Assembly: GCA_963772585.1 (NCBI GenBank)
Contig: CAVYXV010000005.1
Coordinates: 237,149 to 301,148, forward strand
Source: CAVVXN01 sp963772585
GTDB taxonomy: Bacteria; Planctomycetota; PLA2; JAEUHO01
Length of the DNA stretch: 64,000 nucleotides
Reading direction: 5' to 3'
Of this stretch, positions 16,173 through 24,623 are shown one piece after another. Below the pieces are notes generated by a model. The model was given only the letters and a program-made list of their open reading frames with translations. It ran no database searches and was not told the DNA's origin. The position numbers and the translations under genes are program-made. How positions within the stretch are numbered: position 1 is the stretch's first letter; every line of letters starts with the position of its first letter.

Positions 16173-16736
16173 CTAGAAGGGGATGTCGTCGTCATCGACC
16201 GGCGTGGGCTCGACCGGCGGCTGTCCGCTCGACGGGCGGCTCGCGGGGGCGGGCCTCGCCAGGGCGCTTCGCTTCGCGCCAGCAGCCGCTGCGCGCAGCA
16301 GCGATCCGAACCTCGCCTGCAGCGTGCCGACCTCGCCCTGCGAGGCGCCGGAGGACTGCGGGACGTGGTCGCCCGGGTTGATCCAGTCCGCCTTGAAGCG
16401 GACCTGCCCGTTGTAGGCGTCTTCCTTCACCGTGATCTGCACGACGACGTCGGGCGCGGCCCCGCCGACCTGGCGCAAGTCGCCGGACCAGCCGAGCGAT
16501 CCTGCGAGCTGCTCGACCATCGTCTGGTTGACCGAGCCATCGCGCTTGATCACGTAGAAGTCGCCGAAGACGCGGTGCTCCTCGTACTCGGCCCAGCTCG
16601 TCCAGTTGGATCCGTCGAGCTGGGCGAGGACCAGGAACTCGATCGAGAGCGCGACGGACTGGCTCGTCTCGCTGGGCCGGACGGACCACGAGAGCGGACG
16701 TGCGCGGAAGATCCCGGAGCGGTCAAGGCGCCTCAT
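16173..16736 (-). CDS. SSB-like recombination protein with DDDDIPF tail
   Basis: A 187-residue protein. The last residues are DDDDIPF, the classic SSB C-terminal tip that binds partner enzymes. The body (SIEFLVLAQLDGSNWTSWAE, VQITVKEDAYNGQVRFKADW) could be an OB-fold or a DUF669-type phage protein; I cannot separate the two. ATG 16736 overlaps the Sak4-like stop. Its position between an annealing ATPase and a resolvase supports a single-strand-binding or recombination-partner role. Confidence 0.7.
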   Translation of the reverse strand: MRRLDRSGIFRARPLSWSVRPSETSQSVALSIEFLVLAQLDGSNWTSWAEYEEHRVFGDFYVIKRDGSVNQTMVEQLAGSLGWSGDLRQVGGAAPDVVVQITVKEDAYNGQVRFKADWINPGDHVPQSSGASQGEVGTLQARFGSLLRAAAAGAKRSALARPAPASRPSSGQPPVEPTPVDDDDIPF

Positions 16737-17557
16737 CGCGCACCTCCGAAGATCAGCGACCAGACCGCGCCGTCGTCCGCTGCCGCGAACGGCATCGGCT
16801 CGGAGAGCGTCCTGGACTTGGCCACGTGGTCGGGGCGCTCGACCGGCCAGATCGTGCGCGTGCCGGCGCCCTTGCCCTTGCGGTCCTTGGTCACGACGTC
16901 GTAGCCCACGAAGAGCACGTGGTCGGCCCACTGGACGACGCGGTTGCGGATCGAGGCCTTGCCCGACTTGGGGCTCTGCAGGTGCGGCTCGAAGCGGATG
17001 AAGTCCTCGCCCACCGGGTTCGGCACGTCGGCCGTGCAGTCATGCGCGATGAGGATCACGTTGCGCCCGCGGCGCACCTGCGCGTCGAGATCCTGGAGCA
17101 GGTGGAGGAACGTGTCGTAGACGTGCTGCATCCCCTTCCCGAAGCCGTAGCCCTCGGTCGAGGTGACGCGGTGTCCCTTCTCGTGCGGCACGGTGGCCAG
17201 CGTGTGCGCGACGGCCAGCTCCTCGGCGCGCGTGGCCGAGTCGAGCACGACCGTCTCGTAGCCGTCGAGCACGTCGCCCTGGAGGCACGCGCGCAGGTCC
17301 GCGAGCGTCTCGATCCCCTCGACGCGGGGTACGTCCAGTGCGCGCGTGCCACTCTCGACGTCGAGGAAGACGGGGTTGGGCGCCTGCGCGGCCAGAGTCG
17401 TCTTGCCGATCCCGCCGGGACCGTAGACCACGATTCGCTGGGGACCGGAGACGCGACCCGCGAGGATCGAGAACCGGTTCGGGGATGCCGCGGCCTCGGC
17501 CGCGGGGATGGCCGCGCGCCTCGGGGGCGGCGGGGGGATCTTCTGTGCCGTGTTCAT
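16733..17557 (-). CDS. Sak4-like RecA-fold phage recombination ATPase
   Basis: A 274-residue AAA/RecA-core ATPase. Walker A is GPGGIGKTT (residues 47-55) and Walker B YETVVLDSATRAEELA, with a later RNVILIAHD. A proline-rich N-terminus precedes the core. Sak4 proteins promote single-strand annealing together with an SSB, which is encoded by the next gene. ATG 17557; frame upstream of it is a shadow of the exonuclease gene. A RecA-like DNA repair role outside annealing is possible. Confidence 0.8.
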   Translation of the reverse strand: MNTAQKIPPPPPRRAAIPAAEAAASPNRFSILAGRVSGPQRIVVYGPGGIGKTTLAAQAPNPVFLDVESGTRALDVPRVEGIETLADLRACLQGDVLDGYETVVLDSATRAEELAVAHTLATVPHEKGHRVTSTEGYGFGKGMQHVYDTFLHLLQDLDAQVRRGRNVILIAHDCTADVPNPVGEDFIRFEPHLQSPKSGKASIRNRVVQWADHVLFVGYDVVTKDRKGKGAGTRTIWPVERPDHVAKSRTLSEPMPFAAADDGAVWSLIFGGAR

Positions 17558-17612
17558 GCTGGAGGATTCCTGTTGGTGCGCCCACTTGCCCGGGCGCGGT
17601 GGCGTGCTCGGG

Positions 17613-18650
17613 CTAGCCCCCGAGCGTGGCGTTGCCCGCGAGCTCGGGGTGGACGTCATCCACGCGCACGAACCCACCGGGGGTCTGGGTGTCGAGGTCG
17701 CGGTGCTGGCAAACCGCGAGGTAGTCGCAGGCGAACGGCTCGAAGCACGAGCCGGGGTTGCGGTACCAGCCGTCGCCGCGCTGGCACGCGCGGACCGTCT
17801 GCTGCTGGATCCAGAGGTCGCGGCGGCACTCGTCGAGGTCCTGGTCGAGGCGCGCAATCTCGATGCGGGCGAAGTAGTGATCGGGACGCGCAGCGATGTC
17901 AGCTGCGACGCGCGCAGCGAACTCCTCGGGCGTTTCGTCGCGCTTCTGCAGGACGTAGCCCTGCGAAGCGTCCGCGCTCTCGCGCCACTTCTTCCCGTTC
18001 TTCGTGCGGACGCGGTTGCCGTGAGAGTCGTGGACGATCTTCACGCCGTCCTCGTCCACCAGCGGCACTCCGCTGGGCCGCTGGCCGGGCCGCCGCATGA
18101 CGTCGTAGCTGATGGTCTGCACGTCGTAGCCCATCGCGCGCGCGGCGATCACGTAGATCGAGAGCTGGGAGTCCAGGTGCAGGCGCAGCCAGTAGTCTTC
18201 GCCCGGGGCGAAGTCGCGCGAGGTCGTCTTCATCTCTCGCAGCGCCAGGCGCCCATCCGGGAGCCGCACGATCGCGTCGATCACGCCGGCCAGGCGCCAG
18301 AGCTTGGATGCCGCTCCGGTCGCGGGGTTCACGAGTGGGAGGTCGAAGGGCAACTCGGAGGCGATGACCTCGGTGCAGTCGTCGGCCCATCGGCGCTGAT
18401 GGGCGTCGAGCATCGCCGCCACGAGGGCGCGGTCGTAGGGGTCGTCGAGACCATCGTCGATTGCCGCCGCCGGATCGCGGCCCTTCGCGGAGGCATCGAC
18501 CGCGTGGTGAAACGCCGAGCCTACGCGCAAGGCAAAGCTCGTTACCTCGGGCCTCAGACCCAACTCGTAGCGCAGGTAGTGGCGGCGCGGACACGCACGG
18601 AAGCACGCGAGGCGGCTGTGCGTGAGCACCTGTGACGGACGGGAGGTCAC
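17613..18650 (-). CDS. RecB/Cas4-family PD-(D/E)XK exonuclease
   Basis: A 345-residue nuclease with active-site Asp125 (GVIDAIV), Glu139 and Lys141 (LREMKTTS). Cys16 and Cys20 (ACFRAC) together with a C-terminal Cys cluster (GSCFEPFACDYLAVCQ) are arranged as in AddB/Cas4 iron-sulphur nucleases. It would resect DNA for the annealing system encoded next. GTG 18650 is the first codon of this early operon, just downstream of the conserved inverted-repeat leader. Confidence 0.85.
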   Translation of the reverse strand: MTSRPSQVLTHSRLACFRACPRRHYLRYELGLRPEVTSFALRVGSAFHHAVDASAKGRDPAAAIDDGLDDPYDRALVAAMLDAHQRRWADDCTEVIASELPFDLPLVNPATGAASKLWRLAGVIDAIVRLPDGRLALREMKTTSRDFAPGEDYWLRLHLDSQLSIYVIAARAMGYDVQTISYDVMRRPGQRPSGVPLVDEDGVKIVHDSHGNRVRTKNGKKWRESADASQGYVLQKRDETPEEFAARVAADIAARPDHYFARIEIARLDQDLDECRRDLWIQQQTVRACQRGDGWYRNPGSCFEPFACDYLAVCQHRDLDTQTPGGFVRVDDVHPELAGNATLGG

Positions 18651-18680
18651 GGGACCACCTCCTCGTCGCGGTGAGAGAAG

Positions 18681-18747
18681 CCCCGGCCCGGGCAGGCGGC
18701 CGCTGTGACAGGAGCGAGGGGAGTGCCGCGCAGATCCCGGGCCGGGG
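18681..18747 (-). promoter_or_regulatory. leader with 12 bp perfect inverted repeat, copy A
   Basis: Arms CCCCGGCCCGGG (18681-18692) and CCCGGGCCGGGG (18736-18747) flank a 43-base centre. About 100 bases around it are nearly identical to 41540-41660, although the genes downstream differ. Both copies lie between an AlpA-like gene end and the first gene of an early operon, so this is probably the early promoter/operator or an RNA switch. Confidence 0.6.
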
Positions 18748-18777
18748 ACAAGGGGTGGAACGTGACAACGGGGCGCA

Positions 18778-18837
18778 TCACGACTGCGGCTCCCGGTCGC
18801 GGGGGAGCTCGCGGTGGATGAGGAGTCCGGCGCGCAT
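18778..18837 (-). pseudogene. hybrid remnant: head-closure start fused to AlpA end
   Basis: A 19-codon frame starts at ATG 18837 (TGATG overlap with the upstream gene) and reads MRAGLLIHRELPRDREPQS. The first residues resemble phage head-closure proteins, which often start MRAGxLRHR. The rest matches the C-terminus of the AlpA-like protein at 41651 (HIHRELPREREPKS). It marks the joint between the two prophages. Confidence 0.65.
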
Positions 18838-19025
18838 CACTTCGGCCGCCTCATGCGGTAGGGCACGAGCAGGTCGTCCACGTCGTGGGGCAGCGCGCTG
18901 ACGCTGGTTCCGACGACGACGGGCGCGTTCTCGTCGAACCACAGCGACGCGAGCCGGATGTTCGCCTTGAGCTCGTCGAGCGTGACGGGCTCTTCGACCG
19001 GATCGAGGGTGCGCTTCCAGCTCAT
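18837..19025 (-). CDS. short head-tail connector-like protein
   Basis: A 62-residue product starting MSWKRTLDPVEEPVTLDELK. The segment EPVTLDELKANIRL resembles the start of gp6-type head-tail connectors, and the gene lies in the right place after the capsid gene. It is shorter than usual connectors (about 90-190 residues), so it may be a truncated or minimal version. ATG 19025; no strong ribosome site. Tail genes that should follow are absent. Confidence 0.5.
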   Translation of the reverse strand: MSWKRTLDPVEEPVTLDELKANIRLASLWFDENAPVVVGTSVSALPHDVDDLLVPYRMRRPK

Positions 19026-19065
19026 GGGGTGTGCGGGGGCGGGAAGGCCCGCCCCCTCATCTCCA

Positions 19066-19524
19066 TCAGGCGATCGTGGTCGCCGGGGTCACGTCCTTGT
19101 GGGTGAAGCGCGGCTTGGCCAGGTACATGACCGCGGCCTCGTCGGTCGCCGTGGCCTGCGTCAGACGCCCGGCCACGTACTGGAGGTCGTCGCCGAGCTG
19201 CACGATCTCCTCGGCTGTGCATTCGAGGACGGCCCAGTCGCCGAGCGCATCGGCCGCGATGACGCCCGAGTCCTTCACGACCACGGGCGCCGTGAAGGCG
19301 GCGTCGGACGAGGCGACGATCTCCAGCTTCGTGAGGCCGCCGCCGCCGATGACGCTGGGGTAGGCCGCCACCGCGAAGCGCGAGTAGAGGCCCATGTCGA
19401 GGTAGCGGATCGTGGTCCCGCCATCGGGCGAGACGAGCTTCGCCGTCGTCGCCCCGGGGTCGTGGTCCCACATCTGGATGAGCAGGTTCGCAAGCCACTT
19501 GAGTGTGCTGAGCGCGCTGGCCAT
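19066..19524 (-). CDS. probable phage structural protein
   Basis: A 152-residue protein, no family recognised. Beta-rich in appearance (TTIRYLDMGLYSRFAVAAY, KLEIVASSDAAFTAPVVVKD). It lies 38 bases after the capsid gene and has an AAGGAG ribosome site before ATG 19524. Position and composition suit a capsid decoration or head-completion protein; this is inference from context. Confidence 0.5.
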   Translation of the reverse strand: MASALSTLKWLANLLIQMWDHDPGATTAKLVSPDGGTTIRYLDMGLYSRFAVAAYPSVIGGGGLTKLEIVASSDAAFTAPVVVKDSGVIAADALGDWAVLECTAEEIVQLGDDLQYVAGRLTQATATDEAAVMYLAKPRFTHKDVTPATTIA

Positions 19525-19562
19525 TCGGTGTTCTCCTTCAGGTTGGTCGTCAGGGCCGCGGG

Positions 19563-20900
19563 CTACCGCGCCTCGAGCACGACGAAGGGCGAGAGGGTGG
19601 AAGCGGACTTCTTCGGCGTGAGCGCCGAGCGCCACCACGGCGCGCCGGCGTTGCGGGTCCAGAACAGGAAGCAACGCTCCCGGCTCTCGAACCGCACGTG
19701 GACCGACTGCGCGCCCTGGAGCTCTTCGAGCGTGCCTTCCAGGTACTGCGACCAGTCCGCGAGGATCAGGTCGCCCTTGTCGCCGAGCGTCGCGGCGTAC
19801 TCGGTGAAGACGATCGGGCGGCCGAGCAGCGTGTCGGGGACGTCGGTGCCGTTGCCGGGTGCGAAGAGGAAGACGTCGCTGTTCGTGCCGGGCTTGTGGA
19901 TCCCGGCCAGCTCGTCGTAGGTGTCGTGGTTGGCCAGCCAGATGCACGAGCCGTAGCGCCAGGCGCGCTTTCGCATCTTGAGGATGTTGGCGCCGAGGAC
20001 CGTGTCGGCGCCCTGCCCGCCCTCCTTGTCGACCGTGACGAGGCACGGCGACTTGAGTGCGCCCAGGAACTGGCCGACGCCCGTGCCCCACAGGCGCTCG
20101 TTGATCAGCCGGGAGGCGAACTCCTCCCGCATCCCCTGCTCGATGATCGCCGCGAAGGAGATCACGGAGTCCGAGAGGAGTTCCTCGCTCGCGAACGCCT
20201 TCCCCATGAGGGACGTGGCGTTGAGCTCGATCTCCTCCATCTCGTGGCGCGAGGAGTCCACCGTCTGCGTCTCGGCGCGCCGGTAGACGCGGAAGCCACC
20301 GGACACGGACGTCTGGTGGTTCTTGTCGGTCCGGGCGGCCAGCTTGACCGACGGCTGCGCCATCGGGACGCGGGTCACGAGGGAGGCGATCGGGTCGACC
20401 TCGGCCGGGAGCTGCAGGAGGTTGGGGAGGAACCCGGGCGGGGTGAGCCACCCGCCGTAGGGATCGGAGTACTCCCCCTGCTCGTCACTGCCGGCCGCCG
20501 CCTTGAACGAGGGCTTGAGCGAGAGCAGCCGATCCGAGGGCCGGCGGATCCGCCGCTCGACGTCCATGACCTCGAGCAGGAACTCGCGCGGGGAGTGGTA
20601 GCCCCGCTTCGGGTCGTCGAGGAAGCCTTCGCGCGCCGTGATGGGCGTCGAGGCGCCGGCGGTCGAGCGCGGGGCCACGGGGGTCTTGAGGCTCGCCCGG
20701 GCCTGGGCGAGGCGATCGGTCGTGCGTGCGCGAGTCTCGGCCGACTCGATCTCGCCGTCGAGACGGTCGACCTCGTCCAGGTGCTCCTGGATCTGGGTGA
20801 CCTCGTCGTCGGTCAGGTCACGGGACGCAGCCTTCGCGGCAGCTTCGATGGCGGCCGCCTGGTCGACGGCACCCTTTCGGGCCTCCAGCAGGGTCTTCAC
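19563..20900 (-). CDS. HK97-fold major capsid protein
   Basis: A 445-residue protein. Residues 1-70 are a helical delta (scaffold-like) domain, KTLLEARKGAVDQAAAIEAA through DEVDRLDGEIESAETRAR. It is followed by the capsid fold: GGWLTPPGFLPNLLQLP, ASLVTRVPMAQPSVKLAAR, SSLMGK-type helix (LNATSLMGKAFASEELLSD), GTGVGQFLGALKSPCL and SRERCFLFW. GTG 20900 is preceded by GGAG at fair spacing. The protein lies downstream of an S49 prohead protease, as expected for HK97-like heads. Confidence 0.88.
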   Translation of the reverse strand: MKTLLEARKGAVDQAAAIEAAAKAASRDLTDDEVTQIQEHLDEVDRLDGEIESAETRARTTDRLAQARASLKTPVAPRSTAGASTPITAREGFLDDPKRGYHSPREFLLEVMDVERRIRRPSDRLLSLKPSFKAAAGSDEQGEYSDPYGGWLTPPGFLPNLLQLPAEVDPIASLVTRVPMAQPSVKLAARTDKNHQTSVSGGFRVYRRAETQTVDSSRHEMEEIELNATSLMGKAFASEELLSDSVISFAAIIEQGMREEFASRLINERLWGTGVGQFLGALKSPCLVTVDKEGGQGADTVLGANILKMRKRAWRYGSCIWLANHDTYDELAGIHKPGTNSDVFLFAPGNGTDVPDTLLGRPIVFTEYAATLGDKGDLILADWSQYLEGTLEELQGAQSVHVRFESRERCFLFWTRNAGAPWWRSALTPKKSASTLSPFVVLEAR

Positions 20901-21219
20901 GGTTGGTGTCTCCGAAGCGGAGACGCCGGGTACGCGAGCGGCACAAACGACAAGACGCACGATGCATCGTTCGCATACGCGCGTCTCTGCGTGCGTGGGG
21001 TTCGCAAGTCGGCGGTCCACCACGACCCTGCGTGGGACCAGCCAGTCCAAGCGCGCCCGACGACTCTGCGGGGGCTACGCCAACGCGATCAAGATACACC
21101 TACGGTGGGACGTGGACAAGCGCCAGATACCGGGGGATGGTGCCGGTACGCTCCTCGCTCTCCCGATCAACGCCGAATGCGACCCCGATTCATCCCGCGC
21201 CCCCTTGGAGCACCAGCTC

Positions 21220-21813
21220 ATGAGCAGCGAGAGCGAGCGGACTCAGCCCTGGGAGGATTTTGAAGCCGAGGTCGCCGCGCGGTTCCAGCGGGAAGTCGAG
21301 TCCTACCGCACTTGGATGAATCCATATCGTGCGAAGTTCTTCCGGCAAGCGGCGTACTGGTCGAAGGACCGCGGATCGAAGATCGCGTTCGATGTCGCCG
21401 TTGAAGGATGGGAGGAGGGAGCGAGCGAGCCATCGCTGCTCTGGGTCATCGAGTGCAAGGACTATCCCGTCCGCCGTGTCGAGGTCGGCAAGGTGGAGGA
21501 GTTCGCGCAGAAGCTCGAGCAGATCGCTCCGATGCGGGTGAAGGGGACGATGGTGACGAGGGTGGGATTCCAGGATGCAGCGCTCAATCTCGCCGAGGCG
21601 AGGGGCATCTCTCTCTTTGTGCTGAACAAGGAGCTCGTCCGCATTCTGCACTTCGACGCACAGCTCGGAGAACACACCGAGATCCAATACACGTGCGTGG
21701 GTGGCGTGAACGGCCGTACGGGCGAGCGCATGCCGCCCGGGACCTGGCACCTGGACCAACTCGTACAGATCGAGCTGCGACGCTGCGGACTCCTGCCTCC
21801 GATCCCCAAGTAG
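21220..21813 (+). CDS. Mrr-like restriction endonuclease in the capsid operon
   Basis: A 197-residue protein on the strand opposite to all surrounding phage genes. The core FDVAVEG, LLWVIECKDYPVRRVEVGKV, then KGTMVTRVGFQDAALNLAEA is the Mrr/PD-(D/E)XK pattern: Asp in the first strand, ECK in the second. ATG 21220 has GGAG upstream. It sits between the prohead protease and the capsid gene and has its own 5' region (20901-21219), so it looks like a lysogen-expressed moron that could cut incoming modified or unmodified DNA. Domain call is good; target unknown. Confidence 0.72.
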   Translation: MSSESERTQPWEDFEAEVAARFQREVESYRTWMNPYRAKFFRQAAYWSKDRGSKIAFDVAVEGWEEGASEPSLLWVIECKDYPVRRVEVGKVEEFAQKLEQIAPMRVKGTMVTRVGFQDAALNLAEARGISLFVLNKELVRILHFDAQLGEHTEIQYTCVGGVNGRTGERMPPGTWHLDQLVQIELRRCGLLPPIPK

Positions 21814-21820
21814 GCGGTCC

Positions 21821-22702
21821 CTACGGTCGCCCACGGCCCCGCGCAAGGCGGATCGCCACGCCTGCCCGCTCACGACGACCGGGCCGGTTCGACCTCGCCA
21901 CCTTCACGATGCCGGTGAAGGCCTCGTCCTCGGACGCGACGGCGTCGAGCAGCCCGAGGCCCAGGGCCTTCGATGCGATCCAGGTGCGGCCGTCCGCGAC
22001 CGCCTCCAGCCGCTTCCCGCGCATCCCGCGGCCGCGCGACACGGCGGCGAGGAAGTGCTCGTGCGTGTCGGCGACCTCCTCGCGCAGCGCGGCGAGCGCC
22101 TCGTCGGTCACGGGAACGCCCGGGGCGAAGTCCCCCTTCCGCTCACCCGTGGCCACGACGTGGACCTTGACGCCCTCGAGCTCCGCGGCGCCTGAGGTGT
22201 CCTCGACGATGGCCACGACGCCGATCGAGCCGACCTGCGCGGTGGCGTTGGCCGTGACGTGGCGCGCCTGCGCGGCGACCCAGTAGGCGGCCGACGCTCC
22301 GAGATCGTCGAGGTGGGCGTGGACGGGCTTCACCTTGTCCGTCGCCTTGACCTCATCGGCAAGCTCCTGGATCCCGGCCACGTGCCCGCCCGGGCTGTCG
22401 ATGTGGAGCAGGATCCCGCGCACCTCCGGGTCGTCGCGCGCCTGGCGCACGGCGCGCCGCACGTCCACGGTGGAGGCCGAGGAGAACTTCGAGCCGCCCT
22501 TGAACAGCGGCCCGGCCATGGGGATCACGGCGACGCCGTCGCTGCCGACGTGGTAGAGCCGCTCGCGGGGCGTGGGCGGCCTGGCATCGATGAGCGGGTA
22601 CGCGCCCGCCCGCACGAGTGCCACGGTCTGCATGAGCCAGTTCGGCTCGCAGAGGTAGAGCCCCATGTGGTTGGCGAAGCAGCGCGGGGTGGTCTCGTGC
22701 AT
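21821..22702 (-). CDS. S49/SppA-like prohead protease
   Basis: A 293-residue serine protease of the SppA/ClpP-like group: VAVIPMAGPLFKGG, GILLHIDSPGGHVAGI, then catalytic-Ser region DDLGASAAYWVAAQA, then TAQVGSIGVVAIVED. It would mature the prohead by cleaving scaffold and capsid delta domains. ATG 22702 begins 2 bases after the portal stop, with a GGGAGAG ribosome site inside the portal end. The C-terminus is Arg-rich. Confidence 0.88.
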   Translation of the reverse strand: MHETTPRCFANHMGLYLCEPNWLMQTVALVRAGAYPLIDARPPTPRERLYHVGSDGVAVIPMAGPLFKGGSKFSSASTVDVRRAVRQARDDPEVRGILLHIDSPGGHVAGIQELADEVKATDKVKPVHAHLDDLGASAAYWVAAQARHVTANATAQVGSIGVVAIVEDTSGAAELEGVKVHVVATGERKGDFAPGVPVTDEALAALREEVADTHEHFLAAVSRGRGMRGKRLEAVADGRTWIASKALGLGLLDAVASEDEAFTGIVKVARSNRPGRRERAGVAIRLARGRGRP

Positions 22703-22704
22703 GG

Positions 22705-24447
22705 CTACTCTCCCTCCGCGACGCCCTCGCCGACCTCGGCGAGCTCGCGGACGTGGTCCTCGACGTGGTTGGACACGATGCGGACCAGCGCACCGGCCCG
22801 TTCCTGGGTGAGGGCGCGCTTCACGCACACCTCGCCCCAGGCCTTGAGCGCCTCGGCCAGCCGGGCTTCGACGCCGTCTTCGCCCCCGACCGCGACGGCC
22901 AGCGCCTTCACGGGCGGGAGCAGCATCTGCCCCGCGTACTCGACCTGCTCGGCGTAGAAGGTCCGGATCCACGCGACGAGCTGCTCCGGGTCGCGCTCGT
23001 GGCGCTTCACGGCGCGCACGACGGCGTTGCGCTCCTTCGCGATCACGGGGCGCGCGGCGGCGGCGAGGACCTCCCTCAGCGCGACGACGAGCGGCGTGCC
23101 CGAGGCCATGACGCGAGCCTCGGGCTCCGGCACCGCGTCGTCGGCCTCCTCCTCGTCGTCGTCCTGGCTCGGGGGCAGGAGAGGGGCTGGAGGCACGGGC
23201 GGCGGCGACGGCGGCTTGGCCAGCTTGTCGAGAGGCGCCATCGCGCCCTGCATGTAGTACATGTCGCCCTCCTCGCCGGGGATCGGATTCAGGTTCTCCA
23301 ACTCGCGCACGTCGTTCGGACTCAGCCACCCGGCCGAGATGCCCTTTGCGTAGCCCTCGGTCCGGGTCTGGAAGTCGCCGCGAACCAGACCCTGCACGAC
23401 GTGCTCAGCGACGTAGCGGGAGTCGCCACCGAGGAGCTTGCGGCCCGCCTCCTGCTCGATCCGGACGAACCAGGCGTGCAGGCAGTTCACGGCGTGGCTC
23501 GTGCCGAAGGCCTCGACCGTGGCCCAGCCCTTGGCCTGCTTGTGGTGGCCGACCATGCCGGGGTCGACGCGGAAGAAGCGGCAGATCTCCTCGACGGAGA
23601 ACTCCGATGCCTCGATCATCTGCGCGTCGCGCGGCGGGATGCCCAGGCGCTCGGGCTTGATGCCCTCCTCGAGGAAGGCCGGTCGCCACGCGCGCATGGG
23701 TCCACCGTGCGCCTCCGACCAGCTCTTGCGCATGCGCTGGTAGGCCTCTTCGTCGAGCGTCTGCGGGTGGACGAACACGAGGCCGGGCGTCGAGTCGTTG
23801 GCGAAGAAGGCGGCGCGGAACTCCTGCGCGGCGAGCCCGACGCCGATAGCGTTTGCCCCGTACTGCGCCGCGGAGTAGCCCGCGAAGCCGTCGCTCCCCA
23901 TGCCGTGCACGAGGAACAGATCCTCCTGCTCGAACGGGACCTCGACCAGCCCGCGCTCGGGGTCGTCGGATCGCACGAGGTAGACGGGGCGGCCGGCCTG
24001 GACGTCGATGCGGATGCGCGAGGGGTGGATCGGCCAGAGGGCCTCGACCTCGCCGCCGCCGCGCCATTGGATCTCCGCGGCACCGAGTCCCCAGCTTAGC
24101 GCCCATTGCACGAGGAGCTCGCGCCCGACGTAGGCCCCCATGTAGGGGTTCATGCGGTCGTGGAGCACGGCGTAGGCCGGATGCTCGGTCGCGCGGCGCC
24201 GGCCCCGCGGCTCCATGCGCTCGTAGACGACCAGCGGCACCTTCGCTGTGTCCTCGGCCACGACCCGCAGGCACGCCTGATACGTGGCCAGCCGAAGCGC
24301 AGACTCCGTGGACACGGGCATGCCAGCGACGCTCTGGATCCCGGCCCACTCCCGCAGCCACGCCGCAGGGTTCTCCATGTCCGTGCGCCCCCCGAACGTG
24401 ACCGTCGAGAAGAGGCGCGGCATGGCGGAGGTCAGGAGACTCCTCAT
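22705..24447 (-). CDS. HK97-type portal protein, second prophage
   Basis: A 580-residue portal: MENPAAWLREWAG, LATYQACLRVVAEDTAKVPL, WALSWGLGAAEIQW, ALWPIHPSRIRID, GFAGYSAAQYGANAIG. The C-terminal third carries an acidic stretch (DDDEEEADDAVPEPEA) and a helical tail. ATG 24447 overlaps the small membrane protein stop by 4 bases; the frame continues upstream but that part is a shadow. Confidence 0.93.
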   Translation of the reverse strand: MRSLLTSAMPRLFSTVTFGGRTDMENPAAWLREWAGIQSVAGMPVSTESALRLATYQACLRVVAEDTAKVPLVVYERMEPRGRRRATEHPAYAVLHDRMNPYMGAYVGRELLVQWALSWGLGAAEIQWRGGGEVEALWPIHPSRIRIDVQAGRPVYLVRSDDPERGLVEVPFEQEDLFLVHGMGSDGFAGYSAAQYGANAIGVGLAAQEFRAAFFANDSTPGLVFVHPQTLDEEAYQRMRKSWSEAHGGPMRAWRPAFLEEGIKPERLGIPPRDAQMIEASEFSVEEICRFFRVDPGMVGHHKQAKGWATVEAFGTSHAVNCLHAWFVRIEQEAGRKLLGGDSRYVAEHVVQGLVRGDFQTRTEGYAKGISAGWLSPNDVRELENLNPIPGEEGDMYYMQGAMAPLDKLAKPPSPPPVPPAPLLPPSQDDDEEEADDAVPEPEARVMASGTPLVVALREVLAAAARPVIAKERNAVVRAVKRHERDPEQLVAWIRTFYAEQVEYAGQMLLPPVKALAVAVGGEDGVEARLAEALKAWGEVCVKRALTQERAGALVRIVSNHVEDHVRELAEVGEGVAEGE

Positions 24448-24623
24448 CGCTTGGGCCTCCGCGGCGCGCTCGCGAGCTGCAGATCGATCCACACCAGCGC
24501 GCCGAGCACGATCAGGCCGGCGGGCGGCGAGAGCATCCACGCGCCCGTCGTGAGACAGGCGAAGGGGAGCAGGTAGACCGCCCAGCGGAGTAGGCGACCG
24601 AAACGGGTCGGACGCTCGCTCAT
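24444..24623 (-). CDS. small two-helix membrane protein
   Basis: A 59-residue protein with two hydrophobic segments, LLRWAVYLLPFACLTTGAWM and AGLIVLGALVWIDLQL, flanked by basic ends. ATG 24623 overlaps the TerL stop (ATGA) and its stop overlaps the portal ATG, so it is part of the late operon. Function unknown; the left prophage lacks it, its TerL running straight into the portal. Confidence 0.6.
   Translation of the reverse strand: MSERPTRFGRLLRWAVYLLPFACLTTGAWMLSPPAGLIVLGALVWIDLQLASAPRRPKR

Noticed and set aside
15998..16195. 65-residue ORF between the SSB-like and RuvC-like genes
   Set aside because: Starts inside the acidic tail codons of the SSB-like gene, has shadow-like composition and spans an inverted repeat.
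21973..24099. Plus-strand frames across the protease and portal genes
   Set aside because: Shadow frames; the minus-strand products show clear families.
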